The notes under the pieces were generated by a model that was not told the origin of the DNA, made no database searches, and worked only from the letters and a program-made list of their open reading frames with translations. A DNA stretch of 64,000 nt, taken from Mallotus nudiflorus. Taxonomy: Eukaryota; Streptophyta; Magnoliopsida; Malpighiales; Euphorbiaceae. Below, piece by piece: positions 44,440 to 54,519 of the stretch (the stretch's first letter is position 1; every line of letters begins with the position of its first letter). The DNA lies in assembly GCA_947683625.1 (NCBI GenBank), contig CANTUR010000154.1:1612001-1676000 (forward strand), given 5' to 3'. Made by a program: the position numbers and the translations under genes.

Positions 44440-45727
44440 CGGAGAGGTAAAAGTAACGCCAGTTGATGTCACTGAGAAACCTTGGTTCTATGATTTACAA
44501 AGGTATCTAGAAATTGGGCAATTTCTGGATGATGCTGATAAGAAAGAAAGGATATCCCTACAAATGTTGTCTCGGCAGTTCATAAGCCACGAGGGGATGT
44601 TATACAAAAGAATGCCAGTCGGGGTACACCTTAGATGTGTCGATAAGGATGAAGGTCGGAAGCTTATGGAAGCAATTCATGAAGGGGTGTGCGGACCACA
44701 CATGAATGGGACTGTCTTGGTGAAGAAAATAGCCCGCCAGGGGTACTTTTGGCTCATTATGGAAGCAGATTGTGTTGGATTTATGAAGAAATGTCACAGT
44801 TGCAAAACATATGGTGATGTTAACCACCTACCATCTATGGAACTTTAAGGAATGATGTCTCCTTGGCCGTTTGCTATATGGGGGATTGACATCATAGGGG
44901 AGATAAGGCCAAAAGCAACTAATGGTCATCGGTACATCATTGTGGCCATCGACTACTTCTCCAAGTAGGTTGAGGCTGAATCTTATGCTACTGTGGGGGT
45001 AAGGCAGATGTCGAGGTTCATCGAAAAGAACATAATTTGCAGGTATGGTCTGCCACACCATATAGTCATAGACAATGGTGTTCAGTTTCGAGTAGAGATG
45101 GCCACACTACTAAAGAACTATAAGATTGAGCACCATAGATCATCTCCATATAGGCCATAGGCAAACGGAGTGGTAGAAGTAACAAATAATAATGTAAAAA
45201 AGATCTTGGCTACGACGCTGGAAAATTATCGAGATTGGGCTGAGTACTTACAATTCGCATTATGGGGGTACTGAACTACTATTAGAACCTCGACAGGGGT
45301 CACTCCATACTCCTTAGTTTACGGGTGTGAGGCAGTTTTGCTCGTAGAGGTCGAGATAAGGTCATTGAGAGTCCTTCTGGAGTATAAACTCCCTGAGTAT
45401 CAGTGGGTCAAAAGTCGATTGGCTCAGTTGACACTAATGGACAAAAAAAGGATGAAGGCTATGTATCATTCTCAGCTGTATCAAAGAAGAATAGCCCGTG
45501 CCTACAATAAAAAGATTAAGCCATGCAAGATTCGAGAGGGGGATCTAGTGTTGAAACTCACAAGATCAGTCATGATCGATCCTCGAGGAAAGTTTAAGCC
45601 CAACTGGGAGGGACCGTATCTAGTAAAGAAGCTATTTTTGAAAGGCGCTGCCATTTTGTCTGACATGGAGGGAAATAAGTTCAAAGAACCCATCAACCTA
45701 GACAAGCTCAAGAAATACTTTATGTGA
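44440..45727 (+). pseudogene. Tat-lineage integrase
   Basis: The zinc domain shows HEGVCGPH and CVGFMKKCHSC. The core shows WGIDIIGEIRPKATNGH (first Asp), IVIDNGVQF (second Asp) and GVVEVTNNNVKKIL (Glu), so the DDE residues are visible, but TAA, TAG and TGA stops interrupt (44,846; 44,967; 45,158; 45,273). From 45,338 a 129-codon frame gives the C-terminal domain (REGDLVLKL, KFKPNWEGPYLVKKL, INLDKLKKYF). There is no chromodomain, as expected for Tat. Confidence 0.88.
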
Positions 45728-46120
45728 AAAGTCTCGCTAGGGAGAAAACCTCGAAAAGCGGTTATCTAGGCAAAAGTTAGAGACCAAAAGGAAAAAAAGG
45801 AAAAAAAAGGGGGTCCTGTTGGACTGAAAACCTCGAAAGAGGCGGTCCAGGCAAAAGTTAAGGACATATAAAAGGGGAAGGAGAGACACAAAATGGTTAG
45901 TTGAAAAACTTGCAAGGGCAAGCTAACTAATAACATGAGATGTACCAGAAGCGAAATGTATATACATTTTGTGCTTAAGTAAAATGAAATGGATTGCTTC
46001 AATTATCATTAAACGTTGCATAATGTGTCCATTACAAGCCGTTTAACAAGTACAAAAAGGAAATTACTTCTAATAAAAGGGAAAATGACGACTTCATTCC
46101 ATGAGCTAGTTTTGTCTTCT
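45728..46120 (+). other. Spacer between integrase and the antisense genes
   Basis: Contains a direct repeat (GAAAACCTCGAAA then CAGGCAAAAGTTA, at 45,746 and 45,826) and A/G-rich runs. No credible gene is seen here on either strand. Confidence 0.5.
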
Positions 46121-46126
46121 TTTCTT

Positions 46127-47348
46127 TTATTGCCTACCCTGTGAACTTAACATTTGTAATTCTCTTGTCTTTTTATATTTAATAAACTCATCTCTTTCTG
46201 CCTGTTGCAAGTAAACCCACGCTTTGTAATGATCATCGATGGTCTGATCACCATTGTAGCTTAAGTTTCTTTCGATGACTCTTTGAGGCTAAGTTGCCAC
46301 TAGGTGGTCTAGGAAATTTTAAGAAAGTGGCCCTGGCTCGAACTCATGAACAGGCTCCATAATCAGTTATTTATGACCATATTGGCGATAGAGGTGGGCT
46401 GGATTGTAGAAAGTGGTAAAATGGAGACCTATAATCGGGACGCAATATGTATAAGACCGGAGGGTCACATACTACAAACCCCACTAGGGACACATCTAGC
46501 GAATTAGTGTATTAGGGAATATTGATAGCCAGCCACGAATGTCTGCAGGGATGGGATGTAGTTTCCTTGTTCGATAATGCTTGGCCTGATAACACCTAAT
46601 GTCTTGAGGAGGTTTGATCAAGCCCAGCTTTTCATAAAACCACATCTATGGGATTATAAATGTTTAGGTATAGGCAGTATTGGTAGTTGAAAGTAAAGGA
46701 AGGGCAATGGGAACTTACCTCTAGCAAAAAAGGGCTTCCGGAGAACCATCGCGTCCTTGTGAAGTCATCCAATCCAATGATGGTTTCTGCTATGATGAGA
46801 GGGAGGGGATTGAGCCCTGACTCCACTTGGTTGAGGATGGAGAGGATCTTTATATCGCAGTGCCCTGAGGGGGAAACCAGCAGAAATTGAGCATACAAAT
46901 AGAGGGCTAACATGCGAGGCCAGTAAGTTTCCCCTTTGTCCACAATCATGATGACTTCAAAGAGGGACTCCAATTTAATTTCTGAGTCGGAGATACAATG
47001 AAAGGAAGACCGAGGTGGAAGATTAAACATACGCGCCATTTATTATTGAATGGAATGAGAATATGGGTTTTTAAGAGTAGGAATTGCAAGTTGGCAAGTG
47101 GAATCTGTACGATGACCAAGAATTGCCTTGAATTCCTCTAGTAGGGGGCATATTTCTATCGTGTTGAGCCAAAAAATGTGTTTCTGGGGATCCCAAAATT
47201 GAACCACAGCATGGAGAAAAGGGTAATTAATTCTCCTAGTATGGAGTGATTTGAAGACCGCGAGATGAAATGGCTTTAACACGACCCAAGATTTATTATC
47301 CAAACCTTTCAAAATTGACTGTAAGGACCTCAGACTTTGTTCTGTCAT
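46127..47348 (-). pseudogene. Antisense DUF7745-like gene carried by the Tat element
   Basis: Read right to left from the ATG at 47348: MTEQSLRSLQSILKGLDNKS, VVLKPFHLAVFKSLHTRRIN, VVQFWDPQKHIFWLNTIEIC, EEFKAILGH, then a stop near 47,042, then the part with LALYLYAQFLLVSPSGHCD and NPLPLIIAETIIGLDD. A donor at 46,718 (GAG/GTAAGT) and an acceptor at 46,646 (CCCATAG/ATG) define a 73-nt intron in phase 0. The next exon gives MWFYEKLGLIKPPQD and later FIKYKKTREL to a stop at 46127. Such proteins of unknown function are common in plant genomes, often in repeats. Several stops make this a pseudogene. Confidence 0.72.
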
Positions 47349-47454
47349 GTTTATGGCTTTTCAGAGACACTTAGAGAGAGAAACAGAAAGGGGAGGATGA
47401 AGGGGATTCGAGAATTAGGTCAAATGCAGGAATGAGGGTTTTATAAGGGCAGGA

Positions 47455-47580
47455 CTGCCTGCTGCTGAGGTGGCCACCTCATCAATAAGGCGATCACCTC
47501 ATCAATAAGGCGCTGCCTCAGCAGCATGAGGCGATCGCCTCTTTACCAAGGTTTGATGAGGCGATCGCCTCATCAGCAGT
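47455..47580. repeat. Palindromic GCGATCGC repeat cluster
   Basis: A short run of units built from GAGGCGATCGCCTC and variants joined by CATCAATA-like spacers. Exact GAGGCGATCGCCTC occurs at 47,529-47,542 and 47,559-47,572. It lies about 110 bp upstream of the antisense DUF7745-like start codon. Confidence 0.85.
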
Positions 47581-47799
47581 ATAGTCCGATTGCGTTTCTT
47601 CAAATCGCATAGTCTAATAGGTGGGATAGTTACGCATGTAAATAGTAAAATCAACTCACATATGAAGAAATAAGAAAAGCAAAATAAATGAATTTAATCA
47701 AGGGAAGTATTAGGTTCTGCAAACATTCTGTCCATAAATTCTAAAACCAAAATTTCACATTCACTATTCAGAGACTACACAAAATTTAACACGGGAACG

Positions 47800-50451
47800 T
47801 CAAGCATCTGATCCTGTACCCTCAGGGTCATCTTCTCCCCCGGCACAACTGCTGCTCCTGTCTTCATCCTCGTCGTCCTCATCAATCTGGAATACATCAA
47901 TCTGACGCTCGAGAGTAGCGATCCTCGCCCTGCTAGCCTCATCTTGATCTTATTCAGACAAATCACAGGTTAGTAAACCATGCAAGCATGCATACATGTA
48001 GAAAATAATGAAATTCCTACCCTCTACTGCTAGGTGACCTACAGCATGTAGTCTCTCTGGGCCTCTATCATGCAATACATATATAGGCCCTGCTCTAGTG
48101 GAATCTGCATTATCAAAATAAATGTTGGAACTAACAGTTGGTTTGAGAATTATAGTGAAAGTAGGTCAGGAAAAAGAACATACGTGAGTAGCACTGCTAA
48201 GGGTGCATGCAGGGGTTAGGTCCTCATCCAAAGTCAAGAACTGACGCGATAACTTCCCAGGGGGAACCCAACATCGGGCTAGGGGGTCGGGGACATGGAT
48301 GAAGCTGCCTAGGACAAACTCAGAACTGGGGGCAGCAGTCGGCCTAGCTTCCTCACCGGCAGCAGAAGTCTCCTCTATGCCTGGATCCAGTTGACGCCTA
48401 GAGGGCTCTCTCTCCCACACCCGGGACCTGATCGAGGCCACGGGCCTAGCAAGCACAGCCTAAAGATGAAAATAGGAGGAACATGTTAAGGATGCAGTGA
48501 ATTTGTAAGAAAAGGGGAACCAATGAGGATTTACCTGAGAGGTAGAAGCGGCCTGGAAGGGGACCGTCAGCAGAAGGTGGGTACGAATGAACTTCGCGTA
48601 CCGACTCTTCACACAAACTGTGTGATCCACAGTTGGTGAGCCGATAACAGCCCGAATGAGATCATCACCCTCCAGCTCATGAGCCCAAAGCATACTTTCA
48701 GGAGGAGACCTGTGGACCCGCCTAGCCCTAACACCTGCCCTCCAATTCAGGGCCCGCTCTCCTAAGTACCAAGCTCGATACCTAGGGCTACAAATGAGTG
48801 CCCTCTTTTGTGCCAAAGGCCTGGAGTGAGTCATCTCAATGATCTAAGTGTCCTCAGACCCCCACAAGTCACTCCAGATCTGTAAAAAGAAAGAAAAGAT
48901 ATCAATATGTAAGTAAATCGAATGTGAATAATGTACTAATAAGAAGGTTTGTGCTTTATAGGTACTGTATCCTATGTCAGAGAGTTCAAGTGCTGTCTGT
49001 GGATATGAACTCGTGCAAAGGGCCTCTTCACGACGCTGCTAGTGCCCCACCTACCGAGGGCCGGGAAATGGTCTCCTACTCGGGTAACTCCTACAAACAA
49101 CTCTAACTCTAGAGCTCAGACCTGAAAAATGAAATAGGAAAAGTTGAGAAGGCTGATGCAAGTAATAGGGGTCAGAATAAGACGAGGAAAAAGGGGGTCG
49201 TGACGTACCAGAACAACATGCTAAAAGTCGCAAAACCTCCTCGACCCTCAAAGCACCTTATCCATGCTCTGGTATAGGTATGCCAAGGCGCAGCTACCTC
49301 AGTCAAATGTGGGAACCTGATCAAGATCCCGAAGAGCTGGTAGGAACATCAAATCGATGGAGCTGGCGGTGTCAGCAAAGAGGGTGGTATCGAGCAAGTA
49401 GAGCAAAAAGGCCCTCACCACCTGGTCAATCTCAAGGGGAGAGACCATCACTGCGGCCCAATCCTGAGTATAGTATCTCCTGATCGAATCCAATTTAAGG
49501 GTATGAGTCCCCTTCATGTCAGGAGTCATCCCCAGAAGTCGCTCGATATATGCGGCCTTATTTGGAGACAGCTGATGTAGACTTGCATCGAAAGGAATAG
49601 GATCCCCTGCACAGGCAATCCCTGTGATGGCAGCAAATGACATCGGGTCTAGAGTAAGCTCATCGAATGGGAGGTGGAAGGTGTGGGTCGTGTCAAACCA
49701 CCTCTCCATCAGGGCATGCAGTGGTTGGTAATCTGTGCGCCCCTACTGGGGCGAAAGTGAAAGTACAAAATCCTCGAACCTCGTCTCCTAAATCTGGTCC
49801 CTCTGCTCATCAGTCAAGTCACTGTAGAAGACCCGGGCTCCATGAAAATTCCCGGTGCCCTTGAATGTCTGGGCGTCATGCTGCAAATAATAAATAAATA
49901 GGGAAGTGAAATTTATGCATGTTATGGTTTCGGAAAAGGGAACTCAGAATGAATGCACTCTTGGACTGCACGGCTTGCCCTGTTGATGAAGCAATCGCCT
50001 CACTATAGAGGCGATCGCCTCATCACAGAGGTGATCACCTCATTGGAGAGGCGATCGACTCTATGAAAGGGCGATAAGTTATCACCTCTTCGCGGAAGCT
50101 GATCATCTCATCGATGAGTTGATCGCCTCATCAATGAGACGATTGCCTCTACGATGAGGTGATTGCCTCTGTATGGCGAGACGAGTACAGTTCCCAATTT
50201 TTGGCGATCGTCATCTTAGTGAATTAATGCCATAAGTTGGTAATTATATTTGATTAATCACTGACCCAACATAATTTTGCAAGAAATTATAAAGTACTAA
50301 CCTCTCCGAAAGCAGATGAGCAAATGTGGGACCCCAGGTCTGCCAGAAGAGGAATCGAGTCTCCGCGGGTCAATCCCAAGCTCCTAGAAGCACTAACAGA
50401 AGGTGGGATGTGATCCCACGCAGGCACAGGGGGTGTTCTCTCATCCTCCAT
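47800..50451 (-). pseudogene. Antisense plant mobile domain (PMD) gene carried by the Tat element
   Basis: Read right to left. Exon 1 is 50451-50302 (50 codons, MEDERTPPVPAWDHIPPSVS...CSSAFGE), with donor GTTAGT. Exon 2 starts at 49,880 after TATTTGCAG. The PMD core follows: MERWFDTTHTFHLPFDELTL, FAAITGIACAGDPIPFD, VRAFLLYLLDTTLFAD, LRDLDQVPTFD, a TGA in place of Trp, then GSCALAYLYQSMD. Later exons give RALICSPRYRAWYLGERAL (48,834-48,500) and a Pro/Ser-rich part. The last exon is coiled-coil with an acidic end (EDDEDEDRSS) and stops at 47800-47802. PMD proteins include MAIN/MAIL1 and many transposon-borne proteins. TAG and TGA stops in exon 2 make it a pseudogene. Exact middle exon borders are uncertain. 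Confidence 0.75.
49980..50215. repeat. Palindromic GCGATCGC repeat cluster in the PMD intron
   Basis: About ten diverged units of the GAGGCGATCGCCTC motif with 6-12-bp spacers, inside the first intron of the antisense PMD gene (50301-49881). The sequence between 50,007 and 50,060 alternates full palindromes and variants such as GAGGTGATCACCTC, which remain palindromic. Confidence 0.8.
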
Positions 50452-50561
50452 TGACTGTAAAAGGGGGAAAGTGCAAGGAATATAAGAAGTGTAAGGAGAA
50501 GAAGATAGAGAAAAAGGAGAAGTGATAATAGGATGAAAAAGAAAAGTAAGGACAAAAGAGG

Positions 50562-50569
50562 TTTTTATA
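50562..50569 (-). promoter_or_regulatory. TATA box candidate for the antisense PMD gene
   Basis: On the minus strand the sequence reads TATAAAAA about 110 bases before the PMD start codon, followed by a long pyrimidine-rich leader (50,460-50,555). TATA plus Y-patch is a usual plant core promoter layout. This fits an internal, antisense promoter in the retroelement. Confidence 0.55.
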
Positions 50570-50717
50570 GTAAGTAAGAGCATAGGGTTTTCCAAAAAAA
50601 AAAAAGATGATGATGATTGGAAATTAGTTCCACACACCAGGGAGACGGAATTCAGAGTATGAACCTTCGAGATAAGGTTGCGAAAAAGAGGGCCAGGAAA
50701 ACCCACATTGCAAAGAT

Positions 50718-51083
50718 AGTGCTGTTCGAGTTTGAATCCTCAAAGCTCAAGGAAAGGGTTATTCGGGTTTGAATCCCCGAAGCTTAAAGACAAGGCTGTT
50801 CGAGTTTGAATCCCCGAAGCTCAAAGATAAAGCTATTCGAGTTTGAATCCCCCAAGCTCAAGGAAAGGACTATTCAGGTTTGAATCCTCAAAGCTCAAAG
50901 ATAGAGCTGTTCGGGTTTGAATCCCTGAAGCTCAGGGAAAGAGTTGTTCGGGTTTGAATCCTTGAGGCTCAAAGATAAAGCTATTCAGGTTTGAATCCCT
51001 GAAGCTCAAGGAAAGGGTTGTTCAGGTTTGAATCCTTGAAGCTCAAAGATAGGGCTGTTTGGGTTTAAATCCCCAAAGCTCAG
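50718..51083 (+). repeat. 37-bp tandem array, about ten copies
   Basis: Units are anchored by GTTTGAATCC followed by GAAGCTCAA, with anchors at 50,731, 50,768, 50,805 and so on to about 51,063. From the third unit the tails alternate between AAAGATA and AGGGAAAG types, giving a 74-bp higher-order period. There are no unique spacers. Tandem arrays before the 3' LTR are known for Ogre/Tat elements. Confidence 0.92.
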
Positions 51084-51109
51084 AGGATCGAGATGACTGT
51101 TTGGGTAGT

Positions 51110-51450
51110 ATCCCCGAAGTCAGAAGCGAAAGGACAACTGGGTCAGGAAAACTCAGAAGTCTATGTCCCTAGAGGAATGAGGATTAGACCAGGAAAATCT
51201 GAAAACCACATCCCCAATGGTGATCAGGCTAAGAAAACCCGAGAATCAAGTTATAGTATTATGAGGATCAGGCCAAGAAAACCCGAGAATCATGTTTCAG
51301 GCGATTAATGGTTGGGCCTGGAAAACCCATGAGTCTATGTCCCCAGTAAAATAGTAATTGGGCCAGGAAAACCTGAGGTTAACAGTCTTTGAATACTTTT
51401 ATCAAATATTAATGAATGGCTGATCAGGCTAGGAAAACATGAGGATCACG
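51110..51450 (+). repeat. Second tandem array, unit about 43-46 bp, degenerate
   Basis: Units are anchored by GGCCAGGAAAACC.GAG and variants (51,133; 51,188; 51,230; 51,272; 51,315; 51,361; 51,428), with variable spacers containing ATGTCCC. It directly follows the 37-bp array and is more diverged. Confidence 0.75.
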
Positions 51451-51603
51451 GTCATATTTCAGAATTAAAGAATTTATCTCTCGGGTGAGACCTGAGAGTC
51501 AGGTATGTTTCTTATCTTATTGTTTGTTTATTCTTGTGCATGTGATTTTTTAAAAAATGGTCATTGCATGCATTTGATTTTTCAAAAAAATCAGGTGGCA
51601 AAC

Positions 51604-53695
51604 TATAGACACCTGGTTCGGTCGGCTCGTGTTAGGGGACAAATTAGGGGTGCTCGGTTTGACCGGCTCATTGTCAAGCCTAATGATGAGAATGTGATAC
51701 TTGGACATGAGAATGAAACCTGAATCTCTAAGTGGAAGATGAACTTGAAAACCCAAAAGCCAACCCAAACCAAGCCCAACTATCCAAATTCGGCCCAAGC
51801 CCGCTTGGCCCAGCGTAAGCCCGGGCCCAGGAGGCATTGCCTCAGTGTAATGAGGCGATTGCCTCTTTAGCAGCCACCAATGGGGCGATCACCTCATCAC
51901 AGAGGCAATCGGCTCATCGATGAGGCATTGCCTCTATGGCAGTCCACTTACAGTTGTATTTAATGTAGCTACAATCATGACAATCAAGTGGTGCGGGCCC
52001 TACTCTCCAGACTTTCTTCTTGCATGAGAAAAAGACTTTGGGGAAGGAAAAAAAGGCTAGGAGAGCTCATGATGGGCTAAGAGGTTGAGGGGCATGGGAA
52101 AGCTAAGGGATAAAAAGAAAAAGAAAGAGAAAGTGGAAGGGAGGGGAGAAAAAAAAAGAAGGAACTCAGGTGGAAAAGAAAAGAAAGCTCTGAAAAGAGA
52201 GAGAGAAAAGGAGAAGAGAGAAAACATCATGAAGAAGGGGAGGAAGGTTGAAGAGAGGAGGTCCACTTTCCCATAAGAGAAGAAGGAAAAAACTTGTGTC
52301 AAGGAGAGATACCACATCCTAGCAAGGATCTCAATCAAAGCAGCTCTGAGGGTCTCTCATTTTGGTATAAAATCTGCACTTTAAACTTGACATGTTCATC
52401 ATTTTGTATGTTCTTACTTGTGTGTAACTAAGTCTTTAGCATATTTTAGGTTTATCTCCAATGGGTTTAGCTTGATATCTCGCTTTATTGTTGGGTCTTT
52501 GAATACCTTTGCATGTAGTCGTAGTATGATGGGTGTAGAGTGTGTATATGTATGTTTTGATTACTTAGAGTAGAAGTTTGCACGTCTTGAGAGTTAAAGC
52601 CGGTCTGGTGGTTAGGCGATGCCTCATCGTAATGAGACGATCGCCTCGTCAATGAGGCGATCACCCCATTGATAGGTTTTTAGGAAGCTTATCTTTTATG
52701 TGCATGCTACTAGTTTTTGTTTTGAAATTGTAAGAGCCCTGTTGATGAGGCGTCATTTCATCAATGAGGCGATTGCCTCATCTCAATGAGGTGATCGCCT
52801 TTTCAATGAAGCAACCGCCTCATTGACAGAGTTAACCTGCTTCCTACTTCTTTTTTTATCAATGTTTATCGTGATGTCCGCTTAGGTATGTCCTCTTTTG
52901 ACCTTAGATATGTCTGTATGATTGCATGGTGGTTATTATCTTGATTATTTGATGCTTTCTTTAGTTATGATGTGAAAACCTCTTTATAGAACCTCTTTAT
53001 AAATATTGTTACATGGGATTTCACTTTTTTTTATGAAAAGAAGGGCTAACCGTGTGTTATTTGTAGGAATTACTTGATAATTTCTGTCATCGAGTAGTCA
53101 CTTTTGCTAGTTACCTCTTGCATATTGCCGCTTTTATGTTATTTTAATAGTTTATTTTCAATATATGTTTGGTTTATTTTCTGTATATTATTAGTTTATT
53201 TAGTTAAAAAGCTTTGTAATCCTTAATCCCTTCCCCTTTTAATTTTGAATGTATGGTTGTAAATTATTATTTATTTTATTTAATGCATTTTTTGAGTGTT
53301 GGGACTTAAAGGCATGAAATTGGACTAATGTGCAAACTTGGACTTGATTATAAAATCTGGCAATTATCTGAAGGTAATTTCATTACTTATGGTAAATGAG
53401 GAAATAATTAAATAATTAAATGGTAATAAAATGAAAAACACAAACAGAGGCCAACTGCAAGGTTGGGTGAGCATTCAAACGCTCATACCCAGTTTCTGAA
53501 CCCGATCTCTGATGACGGCTTTTGGGAACCTCCGTGGGATCCAGTTGCTGTACAGTGTGTCCCGACTTTTATCCAGGTGGCGACTCCATCTCCGAATAGG
53601 CCTAAGACCTATATCGTATTTCCTAGTGGGCCTCGAGCCCATATAGTGCCATGATCACCAAACGCTTAGGTGCGTGCTAAACCCCGCCGCCTACA
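51604..53695 (+). repeat. 3' LTR of the giant Tat element
   Basis: Begins TATAGACACC, where the 5' LTR has TGTAGACACC, so the terminal TG has mutated to TA. It ends GCCGCCTACA. The segment about 51,731-52,196 is absent from the 5' LTR and includes an own palindrome cluster (51,825-51,945) and a purine-rich tract (52,100-52,245). A second palindrome cluster (52,612-52,830) is shared with the 5' LTR. Confidence 0.9.
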
Positions 53696-53700
53696 GGTAT

Positions 53701-54121
53701 ATATTTATATATTGTAATTATAAAATTTTATAATTAGAGATAAACTTATTAGAAGCAATGAATGAATCTATTACAACTATTTTTAATTAGTTCATATTTT
53801 CCCTCTTTAATAATATTTTCAGTCTTTTTCTAAATCCATGGCACAGTGGTCAAGAATTTGCGGTGGTTTTTGAAATGGCAAAGCTCTTATTACACAAACC
53901 AGCAGACCTTTCCTATATCCCCAAAGTAGCCCATCAAGAGGATATAATCATCCATTAATTATATAATGTTGAATCGAACAGAAATAATTATATATTGTTG
54001 ATTCCAACAAAAAATAATTGTACAGATTTCTTTACTATAAACAAAAAAAAAATTTTGATATTGATACCTATATACATATTACTATTATATTAAGAGTTTA
54101 TTTTCCTAAACAGGGATTACT
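53701..54121. other. Continuation of the TAR2-array flank right of the giant element
   Basis: CCCAAAGTAGCCCATCAAGA and its context at 53,905-53,960 match 27,727-27,780, a non-coding part of the TAR2 duplicated unit. The pre-insertion locus therefore continued here. No coding sequence is recognisable. Confidence 0.65.
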
Positions 54122-54489
54122 TGTAGGAGAAAAATGTCCAATCCAGATAGGAGAAGGTATCCTTAATTAAGAAGATTCCTTGAATAGGAAGATACTCCTC
54201 CAAAAGCACAAGTCCCAAATAGATGAGGAATCCTATTCCTTTTAGTTTTAAGCATTGCTATTTCAATATATAGTCCTTATATCTCTTATTCTCATTCATT
54301 TTATTCTCTCTACACATTGCTCTCTTGATCTCTTTAAGAAACACACACACACACACACACACACTCTCTCTCTCTCTCTCTCTCTATTCTCTAACTTAGG
54401 AATCAGAAGGCTTATGGGGATTCTTCTAATCTCTTACCTTGCTTATTGTTGATTGCTTACAGGACTCAGACTTAGAGATTCTGGAAACA
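54122..54489 (+). repeat. 5' LTR of the second Tat element
   Basis: Starts TGTAGGAGAAAAATG and ends CTGGAAACA, about 10 bases before the primer site. It contains a TATATAG-like box near 54,267 and a compound (AC)n(CT)n microsatellite at 54,340-54,385. Boundaries are inferred from the TG..CA ends and the primer site position. Confidence 0.6.
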
Positions 54490-54499
54490 AGTTATCAAG

Positions 54500-54517
54500 T
54501 GGCGTTATTTGTGGGAA
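54500..54517 (+). other. Primer binding site of the second Tat element
   Basis: TGGCGTTATTTGTGGGAA lies about 10 bases after the LTR end. It is a mutated form of the TGGCGCCGTCTGTGGGAA site used by many plant gypsy elements. Confidence 0.65.
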
Positions 54518-54519
54518 AC

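Larger units (their letters stand above)
33763..53695 (+). mobile_element. Giant Tat/Ogre-type Ty3/gypsy retrotransposon with nested LTR and antisense genes
   Basis: The element starts TGTAGACACC and ends GCCGCCTACA, and is flanked by the exact 5-mer GGTAT at 33758-33762 and 53696-53700. Order: 5' LTR, primer site, gag, protease, RT, RNase H, archaeal-type RNase H, integrase, antisense DUF7745-like gene, antisense PMD gene, tandem arrays, 3' LTR. Two RNase H domains and a very long 3' region are hallmarks of the Tat lineage (Ogre, Retand). Without the nested solo LTR it would be about 16.6 kb. Numerous stops, many explained by C-to-T or G-to-A change, show that it is inactive. It lies inside the TAR2 pseudogene array. 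Confidence 0.92.

Noticed and set aside
50718..51083. Regular 37-bp repeats that could suggest a CRISPR array
   Set aside because: Units are directly adjacent without unique spacers, degenerate, and sit in the 3' region of a plant retrotransposon.
34344..52830. GCGATCGC octamers like the cyanobacterial HIP1 repeat, hinting at contamination or transfer
   Set aside because: They lie inside a plant LTR element with matching LTRs and target duplication and are embedded in GAGG..CCTC units; the resemblance is taken as coincidence.
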